Made by a program: the position numbers and the translations under genes. Below, piece by piece: positions 17,071-24,844 of a stretch of DNA of 64,000 bases (position 1 is the stretch's first letter; the number at the start of each line of letters is the position of its first letter). The notes under the pieces were generated by a model. It made no database searches and was not told the DNA's origin. It saw nothing but the letters and a program-made list of their open reading frames with translations. The stretch comes from Clostridia bacterium (GTDB lineage Bacteria; Bacillota; Clostridia; Christensenellales; QAND01), in the NCBI GenBank assembly GCA_017439715.1, contig JAFSIR010000002.1, positions 22,801 to 86,800 of the forward strand, in the 5' to 3' direction.

Positions 17071-17997
17071 TTACCAGCATTCGATCAGGTTCAGATCAAA
17101 CGGCGTTTCCTGATACACATAATAGTTGAGCCAGTTGCTGAAAAGAAGGCTGCTGTGCGCGCGCCACCGCACGATCGGCGGGCGGGACGGATCATCATCA
17201 GGGAAATAATGCGCGGGGAAGGGCACGTTATCCATCCCCTTTTCCATATCGCGCAGGTATTCCTGCTTGAGCGTGTCAGGGTCATACTCGCCATGGCCGG
17301 TAACGAAGATCTGGCGGCCGTTGCGCGTCATCACAACGGCAACGCCCGCTTCCTGCGATTCGCTGACAACATCCAGCGCCGAAATGCCGTCAATATCGGC
17401 GCGGCGGATCTCGGTGTGCCGGGAATGGGGCATATAAAACGTGTCGTCAAACCCGCGGAACAGGGGAATGTTGCGCCCCGTGATCTCGTGCTTAAACACG
17501 CCGAATTTCTTTTCAGGCAGCGGGTATTTGGGCACCTGATAATGATAATACAGCGCGGCCTGTGCGCCCCAGCACAGATGCAGCGTGGAATACACATGCG
17601 TTTTGGTCCATTCCATCAGGCGGCAAAGCTCATCCCAATAGGTAACCTCGTCAAACATCAGCATCTCTACCGGCGCACCGGTGAGGATCATGCCGTCAAA
17701 CTTTTTGTTTTTCACATCGTCAAACGTTTTGTAGAACGAGGCGAGGTGATCCGCCGCCGTGTTCCGACTGGTATGAGAGGCCGGGTGCAGCAGTGTGATC
17801 TCCACTTGCAGCGGCGTGTTGCTCAGCATGCGGAGAAGCTGGGTTTCCGTTGCGATTTTGGTGGGCATGATATTGAAGATCGCGATATGCAGGGGGCGGA
17901 TATCCTGCCTGCTGGCGCGGTGTTCATCCATGACAAAGATGTTTTCCTGCTGCAGCACAGAGCGTGAGGGCAGTGTGTTGGGGATGCAGATGGGCAT
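17071..17997 (-). CDS. metA: Homoserine O-acyltransferase MetA (predicted acetyl-CoA specific)
   Basis: First committed step of methionine synthesis: acylation of homoserine. 308 aa, full length, with catalytic Cys142 ([12 protein letters not shown]), His235 and Glu237 (TGHGEYDP). The acyl-CoA specificity position 111 is Glu (GAPVE); in the characterised Bacillus enzyme this residue gives acetyl-CoA use, while E. coli has Gly for succinyl-CoA. That fits the MetY O-acetylhomoserine sulfhydrylase in the same window. SD GGAGG precedes the start. A consensus promoter overlapped by a palindrome lies upstream. Confidence 0.95.
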   Translation of the reverse strand: MPICIPNTLPSRSVLQQENIFVMDEHRASRQDIRPLHIAIFNIMPTKIATETQLLRMLSNTPLQVEITLLHPASHTSRNTAADHLASFYKTFDDVKNKKFDGMILTGAPVEMLMFDEVTYWDELCRLMEWTKTHVYSTLHLCWGAQAALYYHYQVPKYPLPEKKFGVFKHEITGRNIPLFRGFDDTFYMPHSRHTEIRRADIDGISALDVVSESQEAGVAVVMTRNGRQIFVTGHGEYDPDTLKQEYLRDMEKGMDNVPFPAHYFPDDDPSRPPIVRWRAHSSLLFSNWLNYYVYQETPFDLNLIECW

Positions 17998-18029
17998 ATA
18001 GTGCCTCCGATCAGAATGGAATTTGCGTT

Positions 18030-18059
18030 ATTATAACAAAGCCGGGCACGCCCGGTCAA
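18030..18059 (-). promoter_or_regulatory. metA promoter with palindrome in the spacer
   Basis: On the minus strand: TTGACC, 18-bp spacer, TATAAT. The spacer and -35 edge contain the inverted repeat CCGGGC-N2-GCCCGG at 18042-18055, which could be an operator. Confidence 0.6.
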
Positions 18060-18064
18060 TCAAT

Positions 18065-18098
18065 TAAAAAAGAGCTTCTTAAAGAAGCTCTTTTTTTG
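18065..18098 (-). terminator. Terminator of the mrp-glnA-nadE-rubredoxin operon
   Basis: 10-bp stem AGAGCTTCTT/AAGAAGCTCT; U-tract in the minus-strand sense. Confidence 0.9.
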
Positions 18099-18100
18099 GA

Positions 18101-18256
18101 TTACATTTCGCTGAAATGTTCAGTGCCAAGGCTGCAGATGGGGCAAACCCAATCAGCGGGAAGATCTTCAAACGCGGTGCCGGGGGCCACGCCGTTTTCG
18201 GGATCGCCCAGTTCGGGATCGTACACATAACCGCAAACGCATTCAAATTTTTTCAT
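18101..18256 (-). CDS. Rubredoxin
   Basis: A 51-aa electron carrier with one iron bound by four Cys. The two knuckles are CVCGYVYDP near residue 6 and [11 protein letters not shown] near residue 38, and the sequence has the usual DLPADWVCP lead-in. SD CGGAGG lies before ATG 18256. It is the last gene of a minus-strand operon, 15 bases after nadE. Likely roles are electron transfer in an anaerobe or feeding rubrerythrin-type oxygen/peroxide defence; no partner is adjacent. Confidence 0.97.
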   Translation of the reverse strand: MKKFECVCGYVYDPELGDPENGVAPGTAFEDLPADWVCPICSLGTEHFSEM

Positions 18257-18271
18257 AGCAGGTTCCTCCGT

Positions 18272-19012
18272 TTATTGGTTGGTATTATTCGAATAAACAA
18301 GGGCGGGGCGGCGCTTATGCGCGCTGCGGCCGATGGCCGCATCGATAATCGCCTTATCGGCCTCGTTTGCTTCGCCGGTTGAAAGATATTTGTCAATTGC
18401 AGCATAGCTCACACCCATATCTTTTTCATCCGTTTGGCCTTCATACAGCCCGGCTGAGGGTGCTTTATCAATGATTTCGGCAGGCGCGCCCAAAAAGCGC
18501 AGGAATTCAAACACTTCCGTTGCAAGAAGATCGCCGATCGGGTTCACATCATACGCGCCATCGCCCCATTTGGTAAAATAGCCCATCATCACTTCGGAGC
18601 GGTTGCCCGTGCCGGCCACAAGATACCCGAGCGACTGGCCCATGGCGTACACCGTTGTCATGCGAAGGCGGGGGTTGATGTTGATCTGCGCGCTGTGGGA
18701 AAGCTCCACCACGCCGTCCAGCGCTTTAAGATAGTTTTCTTTTACGGTGGTCAGATCCACCTGCGTAACGGGGATATCGAAAGCCTGAGAAACCAACAGC
18801 GCATGGTTGCGGTCGTCCCCATAATTGCGCGCGCTGGCGCACGGCATGATCACGCCGAGCACGTTCTCCGTTGCTTTGCGGCAAAGGATGCCCACAAGGG
18901 CACTGTCTTTCCCGCCGCTGTTGCCGAAAATAAAGCCCTTGGCGCCCGAGGACGCCAGCAGGTCGCGCAAAAACGCGACGCGATTATCCAGTTCAGCCTG
19001 CCAGTCTCTCAT
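18272..19012 (-). CDS. nadE: NAD+ synthase, ammonia-dependent
   Basis: ATP-dependent amidation of nicotinic acid adenine dinucleotide to NAD+. 246 aa, lacking the N-terminal glutaminase domain, so ammonia or a partner must supply nitrogen. The PP-loop SGGKDSALVGIL lies near residues 33-44. Substrate motifs follow, TGNRSEVMMGYFTKWGDGA and the late PSAGLYEGQTDEKDMG. SD AAGGAG precedes it. It lies 14 bases after glnA in the same operon, consistent with a nitrogen/cofactor grouping. Confidence 0.95.
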   Translation of the reverse strand: MRDWQAELDNRVAFLRDLLASSGAKGFIFGNSGGKDSALVGILCRKATENVLGVIMPCASARNYGDDRNHALLVSQAFDIPVTQVDLTTVKENYLKALDGVVELSHSAQININPRLRMTTVYAMGQSLGYLVAGTGNRSEVMMGYFTKWGDGAYDVNPIGDLLATEVFEFLRFLGAPAEIIDKAPSAGLYEGQTDEKDMGVSYAAIDKYLSTGEANEADKAIIDAAIGRSAHKRRPALVYSNNTNQ

Positions 19013-19026
19013 ATTGTCTCCTTATC

Positions 19027-20358
19027 TCAATACAGCGCCAAATAGTTTTCCAGTTCCCAGGCATGCACCTGTGTGCGGTACCGGTTCCACTCCAGCTGTT
19101 TTGCGGCCACGTATTCTTCAAACACATGCTCACCCAGCGCTTCCCGAATCACCGGGTCGGCTTTCAGGCATTCCAGCGCTTCTTCCAGCGTGCCGGGCAG
19201 CTCGCTGATGCCGTTGGCCTGGCGCTCTTCGGGCGTCATATGATAAATATTGGCGGATACGGCGGGCGGCGGCGTAAGGCCGCGCTTAATCCCGTCAAGC
19301 CCGGCGTGCAGCACAGCGGCCAGCACCAAATACGGGTTGCAGGACGGGTCGGGGTTGCGCAGCTCCACGCGCGTGCTCTTGCCGCGCGCCACAGGGATGC
19401 GCACCAAGGGGCTGCGGTTTTTGGCCGACCAGGCCACATATACCGGCGCTTCAAACCCGGGCACCAGGCGCTTATAGGAGTTGACCAGCGGATTGGTCAG
19501 CGCCGTCATGCCGGGCACATGCGCCAGCACGCCTGCGATAAAGGAGCGCGCCATGGCGGACAGGCCCAGCTCATCGGTGGGATCATCAAAAATATTCACG
19601 CCGTCTTTAAACAGAGACACGTTTACATGCATGCCGTTGCCAGCCACGCCGAAAACGGGCTTGGGCATGAACGTGGCGTGCAGGTCGTGCTCCATAGCGA
19701 TGGTTTTAACCACCAGTTTAAAGGTCATGATATTATCGGCAGCGCGCAAAGCATCGGCATATTTAAAGTCAATCTCGTGCTGGCCGGGCGCGTTCTCATG
19801 ATGGGAAGCTTCGATCTCAAAGCCCATTTTTTCCAGCTGCAGGCAGATGTGCCGCCGCGCGGCCTCACCGCGGTCTACCGGCGCCAGGTCAAAATACCCG
19901 GCATTGTCCTGCGTGATGGTAGTCGGTTTGCCATCTTTATCCGTTTGGAACAGGAAAAACTCGCACTCAGGGCCAACATTGAAGGAAAAGCCCATGCTTT
20001 TGGCTTCTTCCAGCGCGCGGATCAGCACGTTACGCGGGTCACCCTCAAAGGGCGTGCCGTCAGGCCGATGCACATTGCAGATCAGGCGGGCCACCCGGTT
20101 TTCGCCCTCGATCCACGGGAAGATCTCAAACGAATCAAGGTCGGGATATAAGCGCATATCCGATTCTTCAATGCGCACAAAGCCCTCAATGCTCGACCCG
20201 TCAAACGCGCATTCGTTGCTCAGTGCTTTGGACAGCTGCTTATCCGTGATCGCCACATTTTTAAGCATGCCCAGAATATCCGTGAACTGCAGCCGGATAA
20301 ACTTAACATTTTTTTCCCGCACAAGGCGCAGGATATCTTCGGCAGTGTTGACGGCCAT
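19027..20358 (-). CDS. glnA: Glutamine synthetase type I (alpha-type)
   Basis: Makes glutamine from glutamate, ammonia and ATP. 443 aa, the length of the GSI-alpha group, without the insertion of the beta group and without an obvious adenylylation-site tyrosine segment. Motifs: [16 protein letters not shown], the metal-binding [11 protein letters not shown], the ATP-region [17 protein letters not shown] and [19 protein letters not shown]. It sits third in the mrp-GNAT-glnA-nadE-rubredoxin operon. GSI-alpha enzymes are usually controlled by feedback inhibition and GlnR-like regulators; no GlnR gene is in view. Confidence 0.96.
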   Translation of the reverse strand: MAVNTAEDILRLVREKNVKFIRLQFTDILGMLKNVAITDKQLSKALSNECAFDGSSIEGFVRIEESDMRLYPDLDSFEIFPWIEGENRVARLICNVHRPDGTPFEGDPRNVLIRALEEAKSMGFSFNVGPECEFFLFQTDKDGKPTTITQDNAGYFDLAPVDRGEAARRHICLQLEKMGFEIEASHHENAPGQHEIDFKYADALRAADNIMTFKLVVKTIAMEHDLHATFMPKPVFGVAGNGMHVNVSLFKDGVNIFDDPTDELGLSAMARSFIAGVLAHVPGMTALTNPLVNSYKRLVPGFEAPVYVAWSAKNRSPLVRIPVARGKSTRVELRNPDPSCNPYLVLAAVLHAGLDGIKRGLTPPPAVSANIYHMTPEERQANGISELPGTLEEALECLKADPVIREALGEHVFEEYVAAKQLEWNRYRTQVHAWELENYLALY

Positions 20359-20382
20359 AACAATCCCTCCTATGGATTTGGA

Positions 20383-21570
20383 TTAAAAGTGGTGCGGCAA
20401 GCCGGTGGCTTTATGCACAAACACTCGGTTGAGCGTTTCTTCGTTGCCATGGATGGCCACATCATCCCGGCCGATCATATCGGCAGGGGTGAGGTAACCC
20501 AGCACAAGCTGCGTGAACGCGCCGATCTGGCAGCAGATGTCCGCAGCCCCTTCCGTTTTTTCAACGGAAACGGCGCCGTTATTAAAGCTAACCGCGTACA
20601 CGCCGCTGTTTTCGGGCAGGAAATCGTCTTCCACCGCAATGCGGTAAGCGCCGGCACCCGCCGGATGGCGCATTGCGCGCAGCACCGCGGCAGGATCAAG
20701 CGCGCGGGCCATGCCGTTGGGCGTGCGGGTCAAGGTGACCAGCTTGGGTTCAGGCACGATGGAAAGGAACGGCCAGTGCGTGGGCAGCGGCATCTCAACC
20801 TGATCATACCGCGCAGAAAACGAGGCGATGAAGCTCAAAAGGGAGATAAACGCTTTGCGGTCCACCCATTCGGCAGCATGCACTTTCATGGTACAGTGTT
20901 CGCTGGTTTCATGGTCGGTATAATACAGCCAGGCAATGGGCGCCTTGTCATCATTATACAGGATATAACGATAATCGCCATGGATCAGCGGATCGCCGCC
21001 CAGCGATTTTTTGAACTGACGATCGGTCAGGATCTGGGCGAGGTTCATGTTTTTCAGGCCCGCCCGCTGGATCGCGCGCATATCTTCAAACCCATCTTCC
21101 AACAAATGGCGGCGCACGGAATAGCTTGCCTGCTTAAGAAACGGAGCAACAGCGCTGATGGGGAAACGGGCTGTGTCCAGCTCAGACACGAGTGCATACC
21201 CAAACCGAGCATAGAACTGGTGAGAGAACGGGTACAGCGTGGAAAACAGGTTGCCGTCGGCCCGATCTTCGCGGTTCACAAAGCGGATAATATCGCGTAC
21301 ACGGCCTTTGCCGCGCGCTTCGGGCAGCGAGCCCACGCCGGAAACACCGGTTATCGGCGTTTCCCGGCCGTCAAACATCATGGTGTAATGGATGTTGCGC
21401 GCCCGCGCGGTGATCTTGTTTTCATCATCACAGGCCACCACAACATCCGGCCAGATGGCGGCCGGATCATCGGCATCGTTTTTCAGCGTGTCGGCCTTGC
21501 GGCCAAACGCGATATATTTGATATAATTGGCCTCGTCATATTCATGTTCTTTAATATGGCGAATGGTCAT
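20383..21570 (-). CDS. Eis-like GNAT N-acetyltransferase
   Basis: A 395-aa protein with the three-part Eis layout: N-terminal GNAT domain with the acetyl-CoA loop SLPEARGKGRVRD (variant of QxxGxG/A), a second GNAT-like domain, and a C-terminal SCP2-like domain. Eis enzymes acetylate amines, including aminoglycosides, but most clostridial members have unknown substrates, so resistance is not claimed. Its start overlaps the mrp stop by ATGA, and glnA follows after 24 bases. Confidence 0.85.
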   Translation of the reverse strand: MTIRHIKEHEYDEANYIKYIAFGRKADTLKNDADDPAAIWPDVVVACDDENKITARARNIHYTMMFDGRETPITGVSGVGSLPEARGKGRVRDIIRFVNREDRADGNLFSTLYPFSHQFYARFGYALVSELDTARFPISAVAPFLKQASYSVRRHLLEDGFEDMRAIQRAGLKNMNLAQILTDRQFKKSLGGDPLIHGDYRYILYNDDKAPIAWLYYTDHETSEHCTMKVHAAEWVDRKAFISLLSFIASFSARYDQVEMPLPTHWPFLSIVPEPKLVTLTRTPNGMARALDPAAVLRAMRHPAGAGAYRIAVEDDFLPENSGVYAVSFNNGAVSVEKTEGAADICCQIGAFTQLVLGYLTPADMIGRDDVAIHGNEETLNRVFVHKATGLPHHF

Positions 21571-22514
21571 TCTTCTTTCCCTTCCTCATCTTCAAGCTCG
21601 TTATTCACCAGGTTTACGGCGATCAGCACATCGTCGATCTGCGGGCAAACAACGGATTCGATTTGCCCCGCGTCGGCCGCTGCGGCGATGGCAGGGTCGA
21701 TCGGCAGCATGCTCAGCATGCGCACGTTATGCCGGAACGCCAGCTGCGGCAGCTTGCTCTGCCCGAACGGATACAGACGCTTGCCGCAATCGGGGCAAAG
21801 CATATAGCTCATGTTTTCCACAAGCCCGAGGATCGGAACATCCAGCATACCCGCCATGTTGATGGCTTTTTCCACGATCATGCTGACAAGGTCCTGCGGA
21901 GAGGTGACGACGATGATGCCGTCAACCGGCAGAGACTGGAACACCGTGAGCGGCACATCGCCCGTGCCCGGCGGCATGTCCACCAGCAGCACATCAAGAT
22001 CGCCCCAGAGCACATCCGTCCAGAACTGCGTGACCACGCCCGCGATCACCGGGCCGCGCCACACAACGGGAGCGGAAGTGTCTTCCAGCAGCAGGTTCAC
22101 GCTCATCACGCGCACGCCGTTTTTGCTTTCGCACGGATAAATGCCTTCATCCGAGCCGCCGGCAAGCCCGCTGATGCCGAACATGCGGGGGATGGACGGG
22201 CCGGTGATATCAGCATCAAGCACGCCGACTTTCCACCCGGCGCGGCGCAGCGCGCTGGCCGTTAACGCCGTTACCATCGATTTGCCGACGCCGCCCTTGC
22301 CGGACACAACGCCGATCACTTTGCGAATATGATTGCCGGGATGGGTGGGCACTTTTTGAACGCCGCCCTGCCGGGAAGAACAATTTGCGCTGCAGGTGCT
22401 GCAGTCATGCGTGCATTCTTCCGACTCTGCCGACACACGGGAATCGCAGTCCATCTGACAGGTGCTGCAATCATGCGTGCATTCCATTTGTTCCCGTTGT
22501 TCTCTTGTTTCCAT
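21567..22514 (-). CDS. Mrp/NBP35-type iron-sulfur cluster carrier ATPase with duplicated N-terminal Cys motif
   Basis: P-loop ATPase of the Mrp/ApbC/NBP35 family that carries and transfers Fe-S clusters. 315 aa. The deviant Walker A is SGKGGVGKSMVT and the ATPase signature is LLVDMPPGTGD. The family CxxC motif is CPDCGKRLYPFG near residue 235. The N-terminus carries C-x3-C-x2-C-x3-C twice (Cys 12, 16, 19, 23 and Cys 34, 38, 41, 45), each as CTHDCSTC. One copy is the common clostridial form; two is unusual. SD AAAGGAG. It heads the operon behind a near-consensus promoter. Confidence 0.93.
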   Translation of the reverse strand: METREQREQMECTHDCSTCQMDCDSRVSAESEECTHDCSTCSANCSSRQGGVQKVPTHPGNHIRKVIGVVSGKGGVGKSMVTALTASALRRAGWKVGVLDADITGPSIPRMFGISGLAGGSDEGIYPCESKNGVRVMSVNLLLEDTSAPVVWRGPVIAGVVTQFWTDVLWGDLDVLLVDMPPGTGDVPLTVFQSLPVDGIIVVTSPQDLVSMIVEKAINMAGMLDVPILGLVENMSYMLCPDCGKRLYPFGQSKLPQLAFRHNVRMLSMLPIDPAIAAAADAGQIESVVCPQIDDVLIAVNLVNNELEDEEGKEE

Positions 22515-22551
22515 AAAAGTTCTCCTTTACCAACACCAAAAGTCACTTTGC

Positions 22552-22580
22552 ATCGTACTGTTCTGCGCCGTTTTTGTCAA
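22552..22580 (-). promoter_or_regulatory. Sigma-A promoter for the mrp-glnA-nadE-rubredoxin operon
   Basis: On the minus strand: consensus TTGACA, 17-bp spacer, TACGAT. Confidence 0.7.
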
Positions 22581-22611
22581 GCTAACGACGCATAACGGCC
22601 CTTTTTTCCGC

Positions 22612-22638
22612 AAAAAGAAAGCGCGTTTTCACGCGCTT
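22612..22638 (-). terminator. Terminator of the polysaccharide deacetylase gene
   Basis: On the minus strand AAGCGCGT/ACGCGCTT hairpin followed by TTTCTTTTTG. Confidence 0.8.
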
Positions 22639-22652
22639 AACAAGTTTGATGC

Positions 22653-23462
22653 TCAGAACACCGCTTGGCACAGATCATCCAGCGAGCCAAAGGAATACCC
22701 CTGCCGTTTCCATTCGGTGATCAGCTGGTCAAGGATCTCGGCATTGGTTTTCGATGTGCTGTGCAGCAGCACCACCGCGCCGTTATGTGTGCGGGGCAGC
22801 AGTTTATCAAACGCGGCCTGCTGGGAAGGCTGGTTATCGTTATCCCAATCGGCATAGGCAAGGCTCCAGAGCACCGTTGTGTACCCGTGCGATTTGGCCG
22901 CCTGCAGGTTGCTCAGCGTGAACCGGCCCTGGGGCGGGCGGTAAAACTGCGCCATGGGCTGGCCGGTAACAGACTGATACAGAGCGGCCAGCTCATCCAG
23001 CTCAGCGCAAAACGCCGCGCTGTTCAGCCCGGTCATGTCCGGGTGGGTCGCCGTGTGATTGCCAACAATATGCCCCTGCTCCACCATGCGCTTTACAAGC
23101 TCGGGGTTTTGCTTGATATAATGCCCAACCAGGAAAAACGCAGCTTTCACCTCGTGTTTTTTCAGCGTGTCGAGGATGGACGCCGTGTACCCGTTTTCAT
23201 AGCCGGCGTCAAAGGTTAGATACAGCGTTTTATCACCCGTTTGTCCCATGAAAACGGCGTTGTGAGGAAAAAGCTCTTCTGCGCTCAGGTTGCCGCGCGG
23301 CGGGTCACCCGGCTGCCCAAAAGACAGGCCCCAATCGGTCACCGCTTTTGCTCCGGCCGCAATGGTGTTTCCCAACACAGTGAGCTGCCAAACCAATGCT
23401 GCGCCCATAAGAAAACATGCCGCGGCGCGCAGCGGCCGCACCCGAATAACGCGAACAAACAA
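22653..23462 (-). CDS. pdaA: PdaA-type delta-lactam-biosynthetic polysaccharide deacetylase
   Basis: NodB-homology deacetylase, 269 aa. In spore formers PdaA de-N-acetylates muramic acid and makes the muramic delta-lactam of spore cortex. An N-terminal signal anchor (ACFLMGAALVWQLTVLG) exports it. The motifs follow the PdaA version: TFDAGYENGYT, the metal-binding HTATHPDM and RPPQGRF, and a late LLHSTSKTN. The start is TTG 23462, six bases after GGAGGGG; no ATG is better placed. The upstream region carries a sigma-G-like promoter, fitting expression in the forespore. Confidence 0.88.
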   Translation of the reverse strand: MFVRVIRVRPLRAAACFLMGAALVWQLTVLGNTIAAGAKAVTDWGLSFGQPGDPPRGNLSAEELFPHNAVFMGQTGDKTLYLTFDAGYENGYTASILDTLKKHEVKAAFFLVGHYIKQNPELVKRMVEQGHIVGNHTATHPDMTGLNSAAFCAELDELAALYQSVTGQPMAQFYRPPQGRFTLSNLQAAKSHGYTTVLWSLAYADWDNDNQPSQQAAFDKLLPRTHNGAVVLLHSTSKTNAEILDQLITEWKRQGYSFGSLDDLCQAVF

Positions 23463-23487
23463 ACAGATCCCCTCCTCTATGCGTTAT

Positions 23488-23518
23488 TATCATAAGCGCG
23501 CAAGTCGGGGAATATGCG
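23488..23518 (-). promoter_or_regulatory. Sigma-G/F-like promoter for pdaA
   Basis: On the minus strand: CGCATA, 18-bp spacer, TATGATA. This resembles the forespore consensus (xGCATA, about 17-18, CATnnTA) better than a vegetative promoter. Confidence 0.45.
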
Positions 23519-23519
23519 G

Positions 23520-23548
23520 TTGAAACGGAGAAAATCCCATGATATGAT
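23520..23548 (+). promoter_or_regulatory. Sigma-A-type promoter for the AI-2E family gene
   Basis: TTGAAA, 17-bp spacer, TATGAT. Confidence 0.6.
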
Positions 23549-23596
23549 AATTCATAAAGCTTTATCGTCGAAAAGGCAAAAGGAGTGGCAGCTTCG

Positions 23597-24742
23597 ATGT
23601 TTAAGGATAAGCGATATAACCTGATTGCCAAATATGTGCTGGGTGTTGGGTTTTTATTAATCCTAATGGTGGCATCGGTGATGAATTTTGGCGCCGTTTG
23701 TTCTGCGCTGGGCAAAGGCATCAAGATCCTGAGCCCGTTCATCATCGGTTTTGCAATGGCCTATCTCATGCGAGGCCCGGTGCGCTTTTTTGAGCGTTGT
23801 TTTGAAAAATGCACCCTGATCAAAAACTGGTCGTTTGGGGTGCGGCGCGGGCTTTCCATTTTGATCTCGTATCTGATTGTGGGCGCGGCCTGCATGCTGC
23901 TGATCGCCATTGTGCTGCCTGAAGTGATGCGCACATTGATCGCCCTGGTGTCTCGGGCGGGTGACGCGATGAACGGCCTTAGAGACACGGCCAACCAACT
24001 GATGGTTTCGCTGCAGATCCCTGAAATGCATATTGAAGAGATTTTTGCTTCGTTCAATTCCTTCTTTGGCAGCCTCATCCAATCGTTCGGCAGTGCAACA
24101 AAATATCTGTATTCGTTTATGCAGAATTTTGTTAACGGCGCGCTGAACACCATGCTGGGCTTGATGACATCGGTATACGTGCTGTTTGCCCGTGAACAAT
24201 TCGCTTCGCTGGGCCGAAAAATCATTTACGTGCTGTTCAAGCTGCAAACGGCAGACGGTATTATGGCCGTGTGCCGGCGCAGCGATCAGGTGTTCAGTAT
24301 ATACATTTATGTGCGTATCATGTCAAGCGTGATTGTGGGCCTGCTGACCTATGTGTTCATGGAGCTGATGGGCTATCCGATGAGCATGCTCATCGGCGTT
24401 GTGGCCGGCGTTACAAACTTTATCCCGGTGTTCGGCCCGCTGGTGGGCACCGGCATCGGCATGCTGCTGCTGTTAACCGAAAGCCCCATAAGCATGCTCT
24501 GGTTTATGGCGTTCAGCATTGCGCTGCAGCAGCTCGAAGGCAACTATATCACCCCCAAGATCACCGGCAACAAGATCGGCCTGCCCGCTTTCTGGGTGCT
24601 GGTGGGTGCCGTGGTAGGCGGCGGCGTGTTCGGCATGTGGGGCATGATCCTCGGCGTACCTGCGATCGCCATCATTTACGCGCTGGGCATTGCGCTGATC
24701 GAATCCAAGCTGATTGCGCGCGGCATAGAAGACCAAACCTGA
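23597..24742 (+). CDS. AI-2E family (TqsA/YtvI/PerM-like) membrane protein
   Basis: A 381-aa protein of about eight transmembrane helices. The family pattern is visible: two N-terminal hydrophobic segments, a long amphipathic region (residues ~110-200), then GLLTYVFMELMGYPMSMLIGV, a NFIPVFGPLVG turn, and the LEGNYITPKITGNKIGLPAFWVL signature. The family includes AI-2 exporters and sodium/proton antiporters, so substrate cannot be told. ATG 23597 is preferred over a GTG that abuts the SD AAAAGGAG. Confidence 0.88.
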   Translation: MFKDKRYNLIAKYVLGVGFLLILMVASVMNFGAVCSALGKGIKILSPFIIGFAMAYLMRGPVRFFERCFEKCTLIKNWSFGVRRGLSILISYLIVGAACMLLIAIVLPEVMRTLIALVSRAGDAMNGLRDTANQLMVSLQIPEMHIEEIFASFNSFFGSLIQSFGSATKYLYSFMQNFVNGALNTMLGLMTSVYVLFAREQFASLGRKIIYVLFKLQTADGIMAVCRRSDQVFSIYIYVRIMSSVIVGLLTYVFMELMGYPMSMLIGVVAGVTNFIPVFGPLVGTGIGMLLLLTESPISMLWFMAFSIALQQLEGNYITPKITGNKIGLPAFWVLVGAVVGGGVFGMWGMILGVPAIAIIYALGIALIESKLIARGIEDQT

Positions 24743-24754
24743 TCAAAAAAACAG

Positions 24755-24782
24755 GGCGGTGGATCCTCCACCGCCTTTTTTG
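24755..24782 (+). terminator. Terminator of the AI-2E family gene
   Basis: 9-bp stem GGCGGTGGA/TCCACCGCC then six Ts. Confidence 0.93.
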
Positions 24783-24793
24783 CTGCAAAAGAT

Positions 24794-24826
24794 AAAGGCA
24801 AGGTGTTTTCACACCTTGCCTTTTTG
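24794..24826 (-). terminator. Terminator of the zinc dehydrogenase gene
   Basis: Stem AAGGCAAGGTGT/ACACCTTGCCTT with flanking A- and T-runs between convergent genes. Confidence 0.9.
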
Positions 24827-24844
24827 GCTGGAATTACTGGATCC

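Noticed and set aside
17998..18064. SAM riboswitch upstream of metA
   Set aside because: The region is too short and is filled by the promoter and palindrome.
19063..20151. Long open frame (362 codons) on the plus strand opposite glnA
   Set aside because: Antisense shadow of a fully conserved glutamine synthetase; His/Gln/Arg-rich translation, no SD, no recognisable motif.
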